Of a stretch of 5,934 nucleotides of DNA, positions 1-5,934 are shown piece by piece. Both the position numbers and the translations under genes were made by a program. Under the pieces are notes generated by a model that was not told the origin of the DNA, ran no database searches, and saw only the letters and a program-made list of their open reading frames with translations. Origin of the DNA: Bacteroidales bacterium (lineage in GTDB: Bacteria > Bacteroidota > Bacteroidia > Bacteroidales > UBA1402); contig JALNXZ010000104.1 in assembly GCA_023230125.1 (NCBI GenBank), forward strand, positions 1-5,934, read 5' to 3'. Numbering within the stretch: the first letter of the stretch is position 1; every line of letters begins with the position of its first letter.

Positions 1-2308
1 TGCCGAGTTAATCAGATTCTTCGAAAAAAACGGAAGTTATACCGACAATAGCCAAAAAGAATTGCTAAACGTCGCCTGTTCTGAAGAGTTGGCTTTCACT
101 GCAAAAGAATGGAAATCCAAAAGTCTGCTGGAACAGCAGAATATCCTGATGTCTTACCGAATCGCCTATCTGGGTGATTCCATGGTAAACTGGTGTCCCA
201 AACTTGGTACTGTCCTCGCCAATGACGAAGTCAGCGAAGGACTTTCCTTACGTGGTGGCTACCCAGTTGAACAAAAAGTGATGCGCCAATGGTGTCTGCG
301 TATCTCCGCATATGCCCAACGGTTGTTGGATGGACTAAATATTCTAGATTGGTCTGATTCCCTGAAAGACACACAACGTAACTGGATTGGTCGAAGCGAA
401 GGTGCTGAACTGAAATTCAAGGTAAACGATTCCGGCATCGACTTCACTGTATTCACGACCCGTGCCGATACGGTTTTCGGCGTCACCTTCATGGTTCTCG
501 CTCCTGAAAGCGAGTTGGTTGGCCAATTGACCACCCCGGAACAAAAATCCGAGGTGGATGCATATATTCTGAACACCAAGAAACGTACGGAGCGCGAACG
601 CATTGCAGATAGAAGGGTCACAGGTGTTTTTTCAGGAGCTTACGCCGTCAATCCTTTTACAAACGAACCCATTCCTGTCTGGATCAGCGATTATGTGCTT
701 GCCGGATACGGTACCGGTGCCATCATGGCTGTTCCTGCTCATGATTCCAGAGACTATGCTTTTGCCAAACATTTCAATCTGCCCATCATTCCGCTGATTG
801 AAGGAGCAGATGTCAGCGAGGAAAGTTTCGACGCGAAAGAAGGTATCATGATGAATTCCGGATTTCTAAATGGCCTGAACGTCAAGGAGGCCATTGCCAA
901 AACGAAGAGCTATGTTAATGAAAATAATTTGGGGCGTATCAAAGTCAATTACCGTCTGCGTGACGCCATCTTCAGCCGCCAACGCTATTGGGGAGAACCT
1001 TTCCCCGTATATTACAAGGACGGTATGCCCTACATGCTGGACGAGAATAAACTGCCACTGGAATTGCCGGAAGTAAATAATTTCCTGCCTACAAATACAG
1101 GTGAGCCTCCTCTCGGAAATGCCAAAAACTGGAAAACAGAAGAAGGTTATCCGCTTGAGCTCAACACCATGCCCGGCTTTGCCGGTTCTTCCGCCTACTA
1201 CCTGCGCTATATGGATCCGCACAATGACAAGGCTTTGGTAAGCAAAGAGGCAAATGATTATTGGGAACAAGTCGATTTATACGTCGGAGGTACGGAACAC
1301 GCCACCGGCCATTTGATATACAGCCGTTTCTGGAATAAGTTTCTGTTTGACCTTGGTTTGATCTGCAAAGACGAACCTTTCAAGAGACTGATCAACCAGG
1401 GCATGATTCAGGGGCGTTCCAATTTTGTATACCGCATCAAGGACACGAATACTTTCGTTTCCTGCAACCTAAAAGATAAGTACGACACCACAGAGATTCA
1501 TGTAGACGTAAACATGGTCAGCAATGACATCTTGGATATCGATAAATTCAAAAAATGGAGTCCGGATTATGCCAACGCAGCATTTATTCTCGAAGAGGGC
1601 AAATATATTTGCGGATGGGCTGTTGAAAAGATGTCAAAATCTATGTACAATGTCGTGAATCCGGATGACATTGTGGAAAGGTTCGGAGCCGACACACTTC
1701 GTCTCTACGAGATGTTCCTGGGGCCGGTTGAGCAATCGAAGCCATGGGATACCAACGGAATTGACGGGGTACATCGTTTCCTGAAAAAACTATGGAACCT
1801 TTGTACCAACGAAAACGGTTTCGAATTCAGTCATGCAGAAGCTACCAAAGACGAACTCAAGGCTTTGCACAAACTGATCAAGAAAATTAGTTGGGACATC
1901 GAACACTTCTCCTACAACACTTCCGTTAGTGCCTTTATGATTTGTGTCAACGAACTGGTCGGCCTGAAATGTAATAAACGCAGCATCATCGAACCGCTCA
2001 TCATTCTGCTGACCCCCTTTGCTCCGCACTTCTGTGAGGAGATCTGGGAAGCTCTTGGAAATAAGGACAGCATCTGTGATGCCAAATGGCCTGAATGCAA
2101 TGAAGCTTACTTGCAGGAATCGGTCTTTACCTATCCCATCTCCTTTAACGGCAGAACCCGTTTCATGATGGATTTTGCGGCAGATGCCAGCATAGAGGAC
2201 ATCAAGTCAGCAGCATTGGCGAATCCTGCTGCTCATAAATGGCTGGAGGGGAAAATTCCAAAAAAGATTATTGTTGTTCCAAAGAAGATTGTAAATATTG
2301 TAATATAA
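1..2308 (+). CDS. leuS: Leucyl-tRNA synthetase, 5'-truncated by the window edge
   Basis: Class I aminoacyl-tRNA synthetase that charges tRNA-Leu with leucine in the cytoplasm. The reading frame is open from base 2 (Ala-Glu-Leu-Ile-Arg) to the TAA at 2306-2308, about 768 codons. LeuS of this group is around 900-950 residues, so roughly 150-200 N-terminal residues, including the HIGH motif, lie outside the window. Visible landmarks are the CP1 editing domain with TTRADTVFG (455-481) and GTGAIMAVPAHD (710-745), the catalytic RQRYWGEP (977-1000), and KMSKS (1628-1642) followed by NPDDIVERFGADTLRLYEMF. The anticodon-binding helical domain and the small C-terminal domain ending KKIIVVPKKIVNIVI follow. 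Between the GMIQGRS segment (about 1402) and KMSKS is an insertion of about 70 residues, longer than the Escherichia coli equivalent and as I remember from Bacteroidota LeuS. The TTG at 62 is not the start, because homologous sequence continues upstream of it. Identification is firm. Confidence 0.97.
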   Translation, partial: AELIRFFEKNGSYTDNSQKELLNVACSEELAFTAKEWKSKSLLEQQNILMSYRIAYLGDSMVNWCPKLGTVLANDEVSEGLSLRGGYPVEQKVMRQWCLRISAYAQRLLDGLNILDWSDSLKDTQRNWIGRSEGAELKFKVNDSGIDFTVFTTRADTVFGVTFMVLAPESELVGQLTTPEQKSEVDAYILNTKKRTERERIADRRVTGVFSGAYAVNPFTNEPIPVWISDYVLAGYGTGAIMAVPAHDSRDYAFAKHFNLPIIPLIEGADVSEESFDAKEGIMMNSGFLNGLNVKEAIAKTKSYVNENNLGRIKVNYRLRDAIFSRQRYWGEPFPVYYKDGMPYMLDENKLPLELPEVNNFLPTNTGEPPLGNAKNWKTEEGYPLELNTMPGFAGSSAYYLRYMDPHNDKALVSKEANDYWEQVDLYVGGTEHATGHLIYSRFWNKFLFDLGLICKDEPFKRLINQGMIQGRSNFVYRIKDTNTFVSCNLKDKYDTTEIHVDVNMVSNDILDIDKFKKWSPDYANAAFILEEGKYICGWAVEKMSKSMYNVVNPDDIVERFGADTLRLYEMFLGPVEQSKPWDTNGIDGVHRFLKKLWNLCTNENGFEFSHAEATKDELKALHKLIKKISWDIEHFSYNTSVSAFMICVNELVGLKCNKRSIIEPLIILLTPFAPHFCEEIWEALGNKDSICDAKWPECNEAYLQESVFTYPISFNGRTRFMMDFAADASIEDIKSAALANPAAHKWLEGKIPKKIIVVPKKIVNIVI

Positions 2309-2316
2309 AGGTTCTG

Positions 2317-2324
2317 TAAATTTG
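2317..2324 (+). promoter_or_regulatory. Possible -7 box in the leuS-YitT gap
   Basis: TAAATTTG exactly matches the Bacteroidota -7 consensus TAnnTTTG. It lies 19 bp before the YitT-family start codon, so a transcript from it would have a leader of about a dozen bases. The nearest TTG upstream (2298-2300) is only 16 bp away, shorter than the usual 19-21 bp to the -33 box, and the gap is A/T-rich, so a chance match is quite possible. Confidence 0.28.
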
Positions 2325-2343
2325 AAATTAAAAGTTTTGAGTC

Positions 2344-3210
2344 ATGTCAAACAAATTCAAGATTGAAGCCATTAAAGAATATTTTACAATTGTCATCGGT
2401 CTATCATTATATGCCTTTGGATGGACAGGTTTTCTCCTGCCGCATGAGATAACAACCGGGGGCGTTACAGGTATTGGGGCCTTGATTTATTTTGCAAATG
2501 GATTTCCGGTCGCAGCCACTTATTTCATCATCAATATTGTTCTGCTCTTTTTTTCAATCAGGGAATTCGGTTGGAAGTTTAGCCTGAAAACCATTTTCGG
2601 AGTTTTCGTGCTTACCTTTTTCCTGTCTGTTGCGCCGGCTTTGATCAAGAAGCCGTTATTGGTGCAAGAGCCGTTCATGGCTTGTGTCATCGGTGGTGTC
2701 CTTACCGGATTTGGCATTGGAATCGTCTTCACGGCCAATGGCAGTACGGGAGGCACTGATATCGTGGCCAAGATCATCAACAAATACAGCAATGTCACGT
2801 TGGGAAGAGGACTATTATATATAGATTTGTGCATCATCTCCTCATCCTATATCTTGTTTCAAAGCTTTGAAAAAATATTATTTGGTCTGGTAACACTTGT
2901 CATCAGTACGTATTTTGTAGACTTTGTTGTAAACGGAGTCAGACAGTCTGTCCAATTTCTGATTGTTTCCGGACAATCTGAAGATATCGCAAAACGTATT
3001 GTTATAGAGGCACATCGTGGTGTGACAGTGTTACATGGGATGGGATGGTATTCCAAAAAGCCAACCGAGGTTCTGATGGTCATGGCTAAAAAGAACGAAT
3101 CGGTCAAGATTTTCAGAATTATAAAGCAGTGCGATCCTCAGGCTTTTGTCTCACAAAGTTCCGTTATCGGAGTCTATGGAGAGGGCTTTGACATGATTAA
3201 ATCAAAATAA
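2344..3210 (+). CDS. YitT family membrane protein (YitT_membrane plus DUF2179)
   Basis: Integral inner-membrane protein of 288 residues, the usual length for the family. The N-terminal two thirds holds about five or six hydrophobic segments, at roughly residues 13-33, 41-70, 82-99, 111-131, 157-173 and 178-197. Family-type glycine-rich signatures are LLPHEITTGGVTGIGALIY (31-49) and NGSTGGTDIVA (132-142). The soluble C-terminus (about 203-284) has the pattern of the DUF2179 domain (AHRGVTVLHGMGWYS, then VFRIIK-like and DPQAFVSQSSVIGVYGEGF). The biochemical role of YitT proteins is not settled; a transport function has been suggested for the fold, and the DUF2179 part may be regulatory. ATG 2344 is chosen because it directly precedes the family N-terminus. 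It lies 35 bp after leuS and 10 bp before the next gene, which suggests co-transcription with at least the downstream gene. No defect is visible. Confidence 0.9.
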   Translation: MSNKFKIEAIKEYFTIVIGLSLYAFGWTGFLLPHEITTGGVTGIGALIYFANGFPVAATYFIINIVLLFFSIREFGWKFSLKTIFGVFVLTFFLSVAPALIKKPLLVQEPFMACVIGGVLTGFGIGIVFTANGSTGGTDIVAKIINKYSNVTLGRGLLYIDLCIISSSYILFQSFEKILFGLVTLVISTYFVDFVVNGVRQSVQFLIVSGQSEDIAKRIVIEAHRGVTVLHGMGWYSKKPTEVLMVMAKKNESVKIFRIIKQCDPQAFVSQSSVIGVYGEGFDMIKSK

Positions 3211-3220
3211 GACAAACGAT

Positions 3221-3925
3221 ATGAAACGAGCTCTTCTTTCACTTTCTCTTTTGCTGCTTGCATGTAACGCTTTTGCCCAAAAAGGTTTCGGTGTAGATGG
3301 ATCCATTGGAATGGGTCGTAATGGAGGAGACTTGGTCTATCCGCTTTTAATAGAAGGAAGGGTTCAGTTTAATGACAACATCTCTCTTAATCTGGGTTTG
3401 GGGTTATGGAATTCCGGTTTCAAAGGCGTTTGGAAAGTGGATGGGACAACGACTTCCACCTTATACCAATTAACCAGCGACAAAACCCTTCCAAGTATAC
3501 AGCTTAGTCCTCGGGTCCAAATCCCTATTTTTAATTTATATGATAGACAGGTTCGTCTTTTTGTAGAACCTAAACTCTATTTCTTGCCATTTTCCGCTCA
3601 GAAAGTCAACCTCGAAGAAATTTACCACGACATTTTGGTTGATGATATTACTCAGGAAAAAACATATAAAGCAACTGGTCAAACCAATAATACGACTTTT
3701 AAAAGCGAATGTCACCCCAGGTTGTACACTGGTATTCAGGCAGGCTTGGTCTTTGAATTGGTCGAAAATATTGATCTGGCCATCAGCTATGGCTATACAA
3801 AAATGGATTTATTTGAGGACTTAAGAGGTAAAGCCATTGAGAACTGGTCATTTGACCCTTATCTTCCACAAACTGATCTGCATCTCATTAGCGTCAGCTT
3901 TTTGATAAATTTCGACTTGAATTGA
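3221..3925 (+). CDS. Secreted protein, probable outer-membrane beta-barrel, function unknown
   Basis: A 234-residue protein I cannot assign to a named family. It begins with a clear signal peptide: basic MKRA, a hydrophobic run of serines and leucines, then ACNAFAQ. Cleavage by signal peptidase I after AFA or AFAQ (about residue 19-20) is most likely, as in many Bacteroidota exported proteins. A weaker lipobox-like LLAC lies just before it. The mature part alternates hydrophobic and polar residues in short strands (LLIEGRVQF, ISLNLGLGLW, IQLSPRVQIPIF, VRLFVEPKLYFL, LYTGIQAGLVFEL, IDLAISYGYTKM) and ends with a strand-like LHLISVSFLINFDLN. This fits a small 8- to 10-strand outer-membrane beta-barrel. 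Polar segments around residues 75-90 and 130-160 would be loops. The start lies 10 bp after the YitT stop, so they probably share a transcript. Barrel topology is inferred from pattern only. Confidence 0.8.
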   Translation: MKRALLSLSLLLLACNAFAQKGFGVDGSIGMGRNGGDLVYPLLIEGRVQFNDNISLNLGLGLWNSGFKGVWKVDGTTTSTLYQLTSDKTLPSIQLSPRVQIPIFNLYDRQVRLFVEPKLYFLPFSAQKVNLEEIYHDILVDDITQEKTYKATGQTNNTTFKSECHPRLYTGIQAGLVFELVENIDLAISYGYTKMDLFEDLRGKAIENWSFDPYLPQTDLHLISVSFLINFDLN

Positions 3926-3931
3926 TTTTTG
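3901..3931 (+). promoter_or_regulatory. Candidate promoter for the DEAD-box helicase gene
   Basis: TTTG (3901-3904), 19 bp, then GATTTTTG (3924-3931) fits the Bacteroidota arrangement TTTG-N19-TAnnTTTG with one mismatch, G for the first T of the -7 box. It overlaps the last codons of the barrel gene. Transcription would start near 3937-3940, giving a leader of about 60 bases to the helicase ATG. The left arm of the inverted repeat at 3928-3937 overlaps its -7 box. A second, poorer -7-like TACATTCG lies at 3975-3982 without a -33 partner. Confidence 0.35.
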
Positions 3932-3988
3932 GGCGAACTTAACTGTTCTTATCGACGCTCACAGGCAGTATTAATACATTCGCCCAAA
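3928..3988. repeat. Perfect 10-bp inverted repeat spanning the gap before the helicase gene
   Basis: TTTGGGCGAA (3928-3937) is exactly complementary to TTCGCCCAAA (3979-3988), separated by 41 bp. An inner partial pairing, TTAACTG (3939-3945) with CAG then TTAA (3966-3974), could extend it into a long imperfect hairpin. The 3' arm is followed by CAAAAAAT, not a T-run, so on the + strand it is not a textbook intrinsic terminator; the other strand also lacks a T-tract. It could be a processed or terminating hairpin at the end of the upstream operon, a structured leader of the helicase mRNA, or a binding site. The repeat is seen directly; its role is unknown. Confidence 0.65.
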
Positions 3989-3998
3989 CAAAAAATAT

Positions 3999-5141
3999 AT
4001 GACTTTTGAATCATTAGGCTTATCACCCGCTTTATTGAAAGCACTTGCAGATCAGAATTACACGCAGCCTTACCCCATTCAAATGGAGGCCATTCCTGCC
4101 ATTTTAAACAAAAAAGATGTCTTAGGTATCGCTCAGACTGGTTCAGGAAAAACAGCTGCCTATGTCTTGCCCATTTTAATGAATCTGCAAGATATCGCTC
4201 CTTCTCAAAACAGGTATGTCAATATTTTGGTACTTGTCCCTACCCGCGAATTGGCCATGCAGGTCAGCGAGGTCTTTTATAAACTCGGCAAGGATCTTCC
4301 AAGACGCATCAAAACGATGGCCGTTTACGGAGGCGTTTCAATCAATCCACAGATGATGCGGATGAATGGTGTCAATGTCCTGATAGCAACACCCGGACGT
4401 TTGCTGGAGTTGACTGAATCAAATGCAGTACACTTATCCGATATTGATACGCTGGTACTGGATGAGGCAGACAAAATGCTGAATATAGGCTTCAAAGAAG
4501 AGATGAACCGCATCATCGCCCTTTTACCCAAAAGACGCCAGAACCTCTTGTTTTCCGCAACGCTGAATGAAGATATCACCGCCATCAACCAAATACTTTT
4601 GCACAATCCGTTGGTCATTAAGATTGAACCCGAAGAAGATTACTTCGACTTGATCGATCAACTGGGATATTTTGTTTCAGAAGAGCGGAAAGGCCCCCTT
4701 TTAAGATATATTATTAAAAGTCAGGATTTACAACAGGTTCTTGTTTTTGCCTCATCTGTCTACAAAGCCGATACGGTAGCCGACAAACTTCGAAAAAATG
4801 GAATAAAGGCTACGGCCATACACAGTAAGAAAAGTCAGGGAGCCAGAACAGAAGCTCTGTCAAAATTTAAATCAGGCGACCTGCGTGTGCTGGTTGCTAC
4901 CGATTTGATATCACGTGGCATTGATATCAAATTCTTACCACACGTCATCAATTATGAGTTACCCCGCTCACCCAAAGACTATATCCACCGGATTGGAAGA
5001 ACCGGCCGTGCAGAATCTCCGGGTCAAGCCATTTCTCTAGTATCACCCGAAGAGCTGCATCACTTCCGAATCATTCAAAAAAAGATGGGAAAACCGATTA
5101 CGATGATTGACAGTGAAGGAATAAATTTGAAAGGTTTTTAA
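3999..5141 (+). CDS. DEAD-box ATP-dependent RNA helicase, RhlE-like core
   Basis: Cytoplasmic ATP-dependent RNA-unwinding enzyme, of the type used in ribosome assembly, RNA decay or cold adaptation. All superfamily 2 DEAD-box motifs are present and intact: the Q motif (F3 with LGLSPALLKAL and PYPIQ at 24-28), I AQTGSGKT (45-52), Ia PTRELA (81-86), GG (111-112), Ib TPGR (131-134), II DEAD (155-158), III SAT (186-188), IV VLVFASS (247-253), V ATDLISRGID (300-309) and VI HRIGRTGR (330-337). The protein is 380 residues and stops about 40 residues after motif VI, so it is essentially the two RecA-like domains. It lacks the long basic or RNA-binding C-terminal extension of many RhlE, CsdA/DeaD or DbpA proteins. 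ATG 3999 is chosen because the Q-motif phenylalanine follows at residue 3. The A-rich leader has no clear Shine-Dalgarno, as usual for the phylum. The exact subfamily is uncertain, so no symbol is given. Confidence 0.95.
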   Translation: MTFESLGLSPALLKALADQNYTQPYPIQMEAIPAILNKKDVLGIAQTGSGKTAAYVLPILMNLQDIAPSQNRYVNILVLVPTRELAMQVSEVFYKLGKDLPRRIKTMAVYGGVSINPQMMRMNGVNVLIATPGRLLELTESNAVHLSDIDTLVLDEADKMLNIGFKEEMNRIIALLPKRRQNLLFSATLNEDITAINQILLHNPLVIKIEPEEDYFDLIDQLGYFVSEERKGPLLRYIIKSQDLQQVLVFASSVYKADTVADKLRKNGIKATAIHSKKSQGARTEALSKFKSGDLRVLVATDLISRGIDIKFLPHVINYELPRSPKDYIHRIGRTGRAESPGQAISLVSPEELHHFRIIQKKMGKPITMIDSEGINLKGF

Positions 5142-5148
5142 ATAGATA

Positions 5149-5179
5149 TTTCACATTTCTCTAAATATGTATATCTTTG
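5149..5179 (+). promoter_or_regulatory. Probable metK promoter
   Basis: TATCTTTG (5172-5179) matches the Bacteroidota -7 consensus TAnnTTTG exactly. TTTC (5149-5152) lies 19 bp upstream as a one-mismatch -33 box. The predicted transcription start, near 5184-5187, falls just before the first helix of the riboswitch, so the mRNA would begin almost exactly at the aptamer. This agreement between two independent signals raises confidence. Confidence 0.7.
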
Positions 5180-5188
5180 TATCGAATT

Positions 5189-5237
5189 TGTGGAAGGATT
5201 TGGACGCTTGCAACCACATGAAAAAATGCTAAAGAAC
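5189..5237 (+). promoter_or_regulatory. SAM-II-type riboswitch aptamer in the metK leader
   Basis: The order of elements matches the SAM-II (metA motif) pseudoknot, or its close relative SAM-V. P1 is TGTGG (5189-5193) pairing with CCACA (5214-5218). Its loop carries GATTTG (5197-5202) and then CGCTTGC (5205-5211). An A-rich linker ATGAAAAAAT (5218-5227) leads to GCTAAAG (5228-5234). CTTGC (5207-5211) can pair with GCTAAAG as the second, pseudoknotted helix, leaving an unpaired position for ligand contact as in SAM-II. The GATTT, TTGCA and GCTAAA strings are those conserved in the class. Position before metK, the SAM synthetase gene, fits feedback control by SAM. One difference is three extra bases (AAG) between P1 and GATTT. 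I considered SAM-I, but its kink-turn GGAGGGA region and GG...CC-flanked UGCUAA loop are absent. I cannot decide between SAM-II and SAM-V. Confidence 0.78.
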
Positions 5238-5290
5238 AAAAATATAGTCCGCGCTTACGCGCAATATCCTCCTTCAAATTTTATAATATC

Positions 5291-5332
5291 GGACAGTGCT
5301 TCTCAAATAGTACCAGTCTAAGTTTTTATTTT
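5291..5332 (+). terminator. Terminator-like hairpin, probable riboswitch expression platform
   Basis: GGAC (5291-5294) pairs with GTCT (5316-5319), and GTGCT (5296-5300) pairs with AGTAC (5309-5313) around an 8-base loop. The small internal loop between the two stems is A5295 opposite C5314-A5315. After AAG comes TTTTTATTTT (5323-5332), then the metK start 13 bp on. The stem is of moderate strength and the T-tract is three bases from it, so termination is plausible but not certain. The alternative is that the hairpin only modulates access to the A/T-rich ribosome-loading region before the ATG. Confidence 0.45.
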
Positions 5333-5345
5333 AAAATATTATAAA

Positions 5346-5934
5346 ATGGCTTATTTATTTACGTCCGAGTCCGTTTCTGAAGGACATCCGGATAAAGTTT
5401 CCGATCAGATTTCTGATGCGCTCCTAGATGAGTTTCTTGCTTTTGACCCGGAATCAAAAGTTGCTTGTGAAACTTTGGTAACAACCGGTCAGGTTATTCT
5501 TGCAGGTGAAGTCAAGTCAAAAGCTTATGTTGACTTGCAGGATGTCGCCCGCAAGGTGATCAACAAAATTGGATACACCAAGAGTGAATACATGTTTGAT
5601 GGCAACTCCTGTGGGGTGTTCTCGGCTATTCACGAACAATCGGCTGATATCAACCGAGGCGTGGATGGTGCGGCCAAAGTTGACCCCATGAATCAAGGAG
5701 CCGGTGACCAAGGTATGATGTTTGGTTATGCCACGAATGAAACCGCAAATTACATGCCTTTGGCCTTGGATTTGGCTCATGGATTGTTGCTGGAACTTGC
5801 TGAAATCCGTCGCGAAGGGGTCATCCCATACCTGCGTCCTGACGCAAAATCTCAGGTAACCATCGAATATGATGACAACAACAAACCTGTTCGCATCGAC
5901 ACCATCGTCATTTCAACACAACATGACGAATTCA
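5346..5934 (+). CDS. metK: S-adenosylmethionine synthetase, 3'-truncated by the window edge
   Basis: Makes S-adenosylmethionine from methionine and ATP, supplying methyl groups and polyamine precursors in the cytoplasm. The first 196 codons are present and the frame is open to the right edge. The full protein is usually 380-430 residues, so about half is missing. Visible signatures are FTSESVSEGHPDK (5-17, ATP-binding histidine in GHPDK), DQISDALLD, KVACETLVTTGQV, GYTKSEYMFDGNSCGVFSAIHEQSADINRGV, and GAGDQGMMFGYA (118-129), the hallmark loop of MetK. The C-terminal P-loop-like GGGAFSGKD region lies beyond the window. ATG 5346 is chosen because MAYLFTSESVSEGHPDK is the normal family N-terminus. 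The upstream 26 bases are almost all A/T with no Shine-Dalgarno, typical for the phylum. The gene is preceded by its own promoter and a SAM-II-type riboswitch, so expression should fall when SAM is high. Confidence 0.97.
   Translation, partial: MAYLFTSESVSEGHPDKVSDQISDALLDEFLAFDPESKVACETLVTTGQVILAGEVKSKAYVDLQDVARKVINKIGYTKSEYMFDGNSCGVFSAIHEQSADINRGVDGAAKVDPMNQGAGDQGMMFGYATNETANYMPLALDLAHGLLLELAEIRREGVIPYLRPDAKSQVTIEYDDNNKPVRIDTIVISTQHDEF

Noticed and set aside
62..64. TTG as start codon of leuS
   Set aside because: The same frame is open to the left edge and reads as LeuS-like protein before it, so this is an internal leucine codon.
259..621. Antisense open frames within leuS (also 866-1270, 1790-2029, 1912-2100)
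   Set aside because: They lie opposite strongly conserved leuS coding sequence, have no recognisable protein features and no promoter-like context; they are shadows of leuS codon use.
2520..3107. Antisense open frames opposite the YitT-family gene
   Set aside because: Fully within a well-supported coding gene and with no recognisable domain.
5189..5237. SAM-I (S-box) riboswitch
   Set aside because: GCAACC and TGCTAA strings recall SAM-I, but the kink-turn arm, the GG/CC-flanked internal loop and the four-way junction are missing, whereas the SAM-II order fits.
5268..5275. CCTCCTTC as an anti-Shine-Dalgarno-like element of functional meaning
   Set aside because: It resembles the 16S rRNA 3' tail, but on the mRNA it would not bind the ribosome in the usual way, and it is explained by pairing with GAAGGA at 5193-5198.
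5517..5780. Antisense open frame opposite metK
   Set aside because: The opposite strand encodes highly conserved MetK motifs, and the antisense product resembles nothing.
1..5934. Mobile element, phage, CRISPR or defence system
   Set aside because: No transposase, integrase, cas gene, spaced repeats or tRNA boundary was seen; gene content is housekeeping throughout.

Overview
The window looks like a chromosomal housekeeping segment of a member of the Bacteroidota, probably Bacteroidales. Three things point there. The LeuS and MetK proteins read like the Bacteroidales versions; LeuS has an enlarged insertion before KMSKS, and MetK has the wording around GNSCGVFSAIHEQSADINRGV. Starts lack strong Shine-Dalgarno sites and sit in A/T-rich leaders. 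Sequences of the Bacteroidota sigma type (-7 TAnnTTTG with a -33 TTTG-like box) lie upstream of several genes. No mobile element, CRISPR array, tRNA or rRNA was seen. All genes are on the + strand.

Layout: (1) 1-2308, the C-terminal four fifths of leucyl-tRNA synthetase, cut by the left edge. (2) 2344-3210, a YitT-family membrane protein with a C-terminal DUF2179 domain. (3) 3221-3925, a small secreted, probably outer-membrane beta-barrel protein of unknown role, only 10 bp after the YitT gene. (4) 3926-3998, a gap holding a perfect 10-bp inverted repeat and a possible promoter. (5) 3999-5141, a minimal DEAD-box RNA helicase. (6) 5142-5345, a 204-bp non-coding leader with a good promoter, a SAM-II-type riboswitch aptamer and a terminator-like hairpin. 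(7) 5346 to the right edge, the first 196 codons of metK (S-adenosylmethionine synthetase).

The clearest functional link is the metK leader. A SAM-sensing aptamer sits directly in front of the gene that makes SAM, which is a classical feedback loop. Complementary segments in the leader (GGAC at 5202, GTCCG at 5247, CGGAC at 5290, GTCT at 5316) suggest an explicit, testable terminator/antiterminator switch. leuS, the YitT gene and the barrel gene may be co-transcribed; the helicase and metK probably each have their own promoter.
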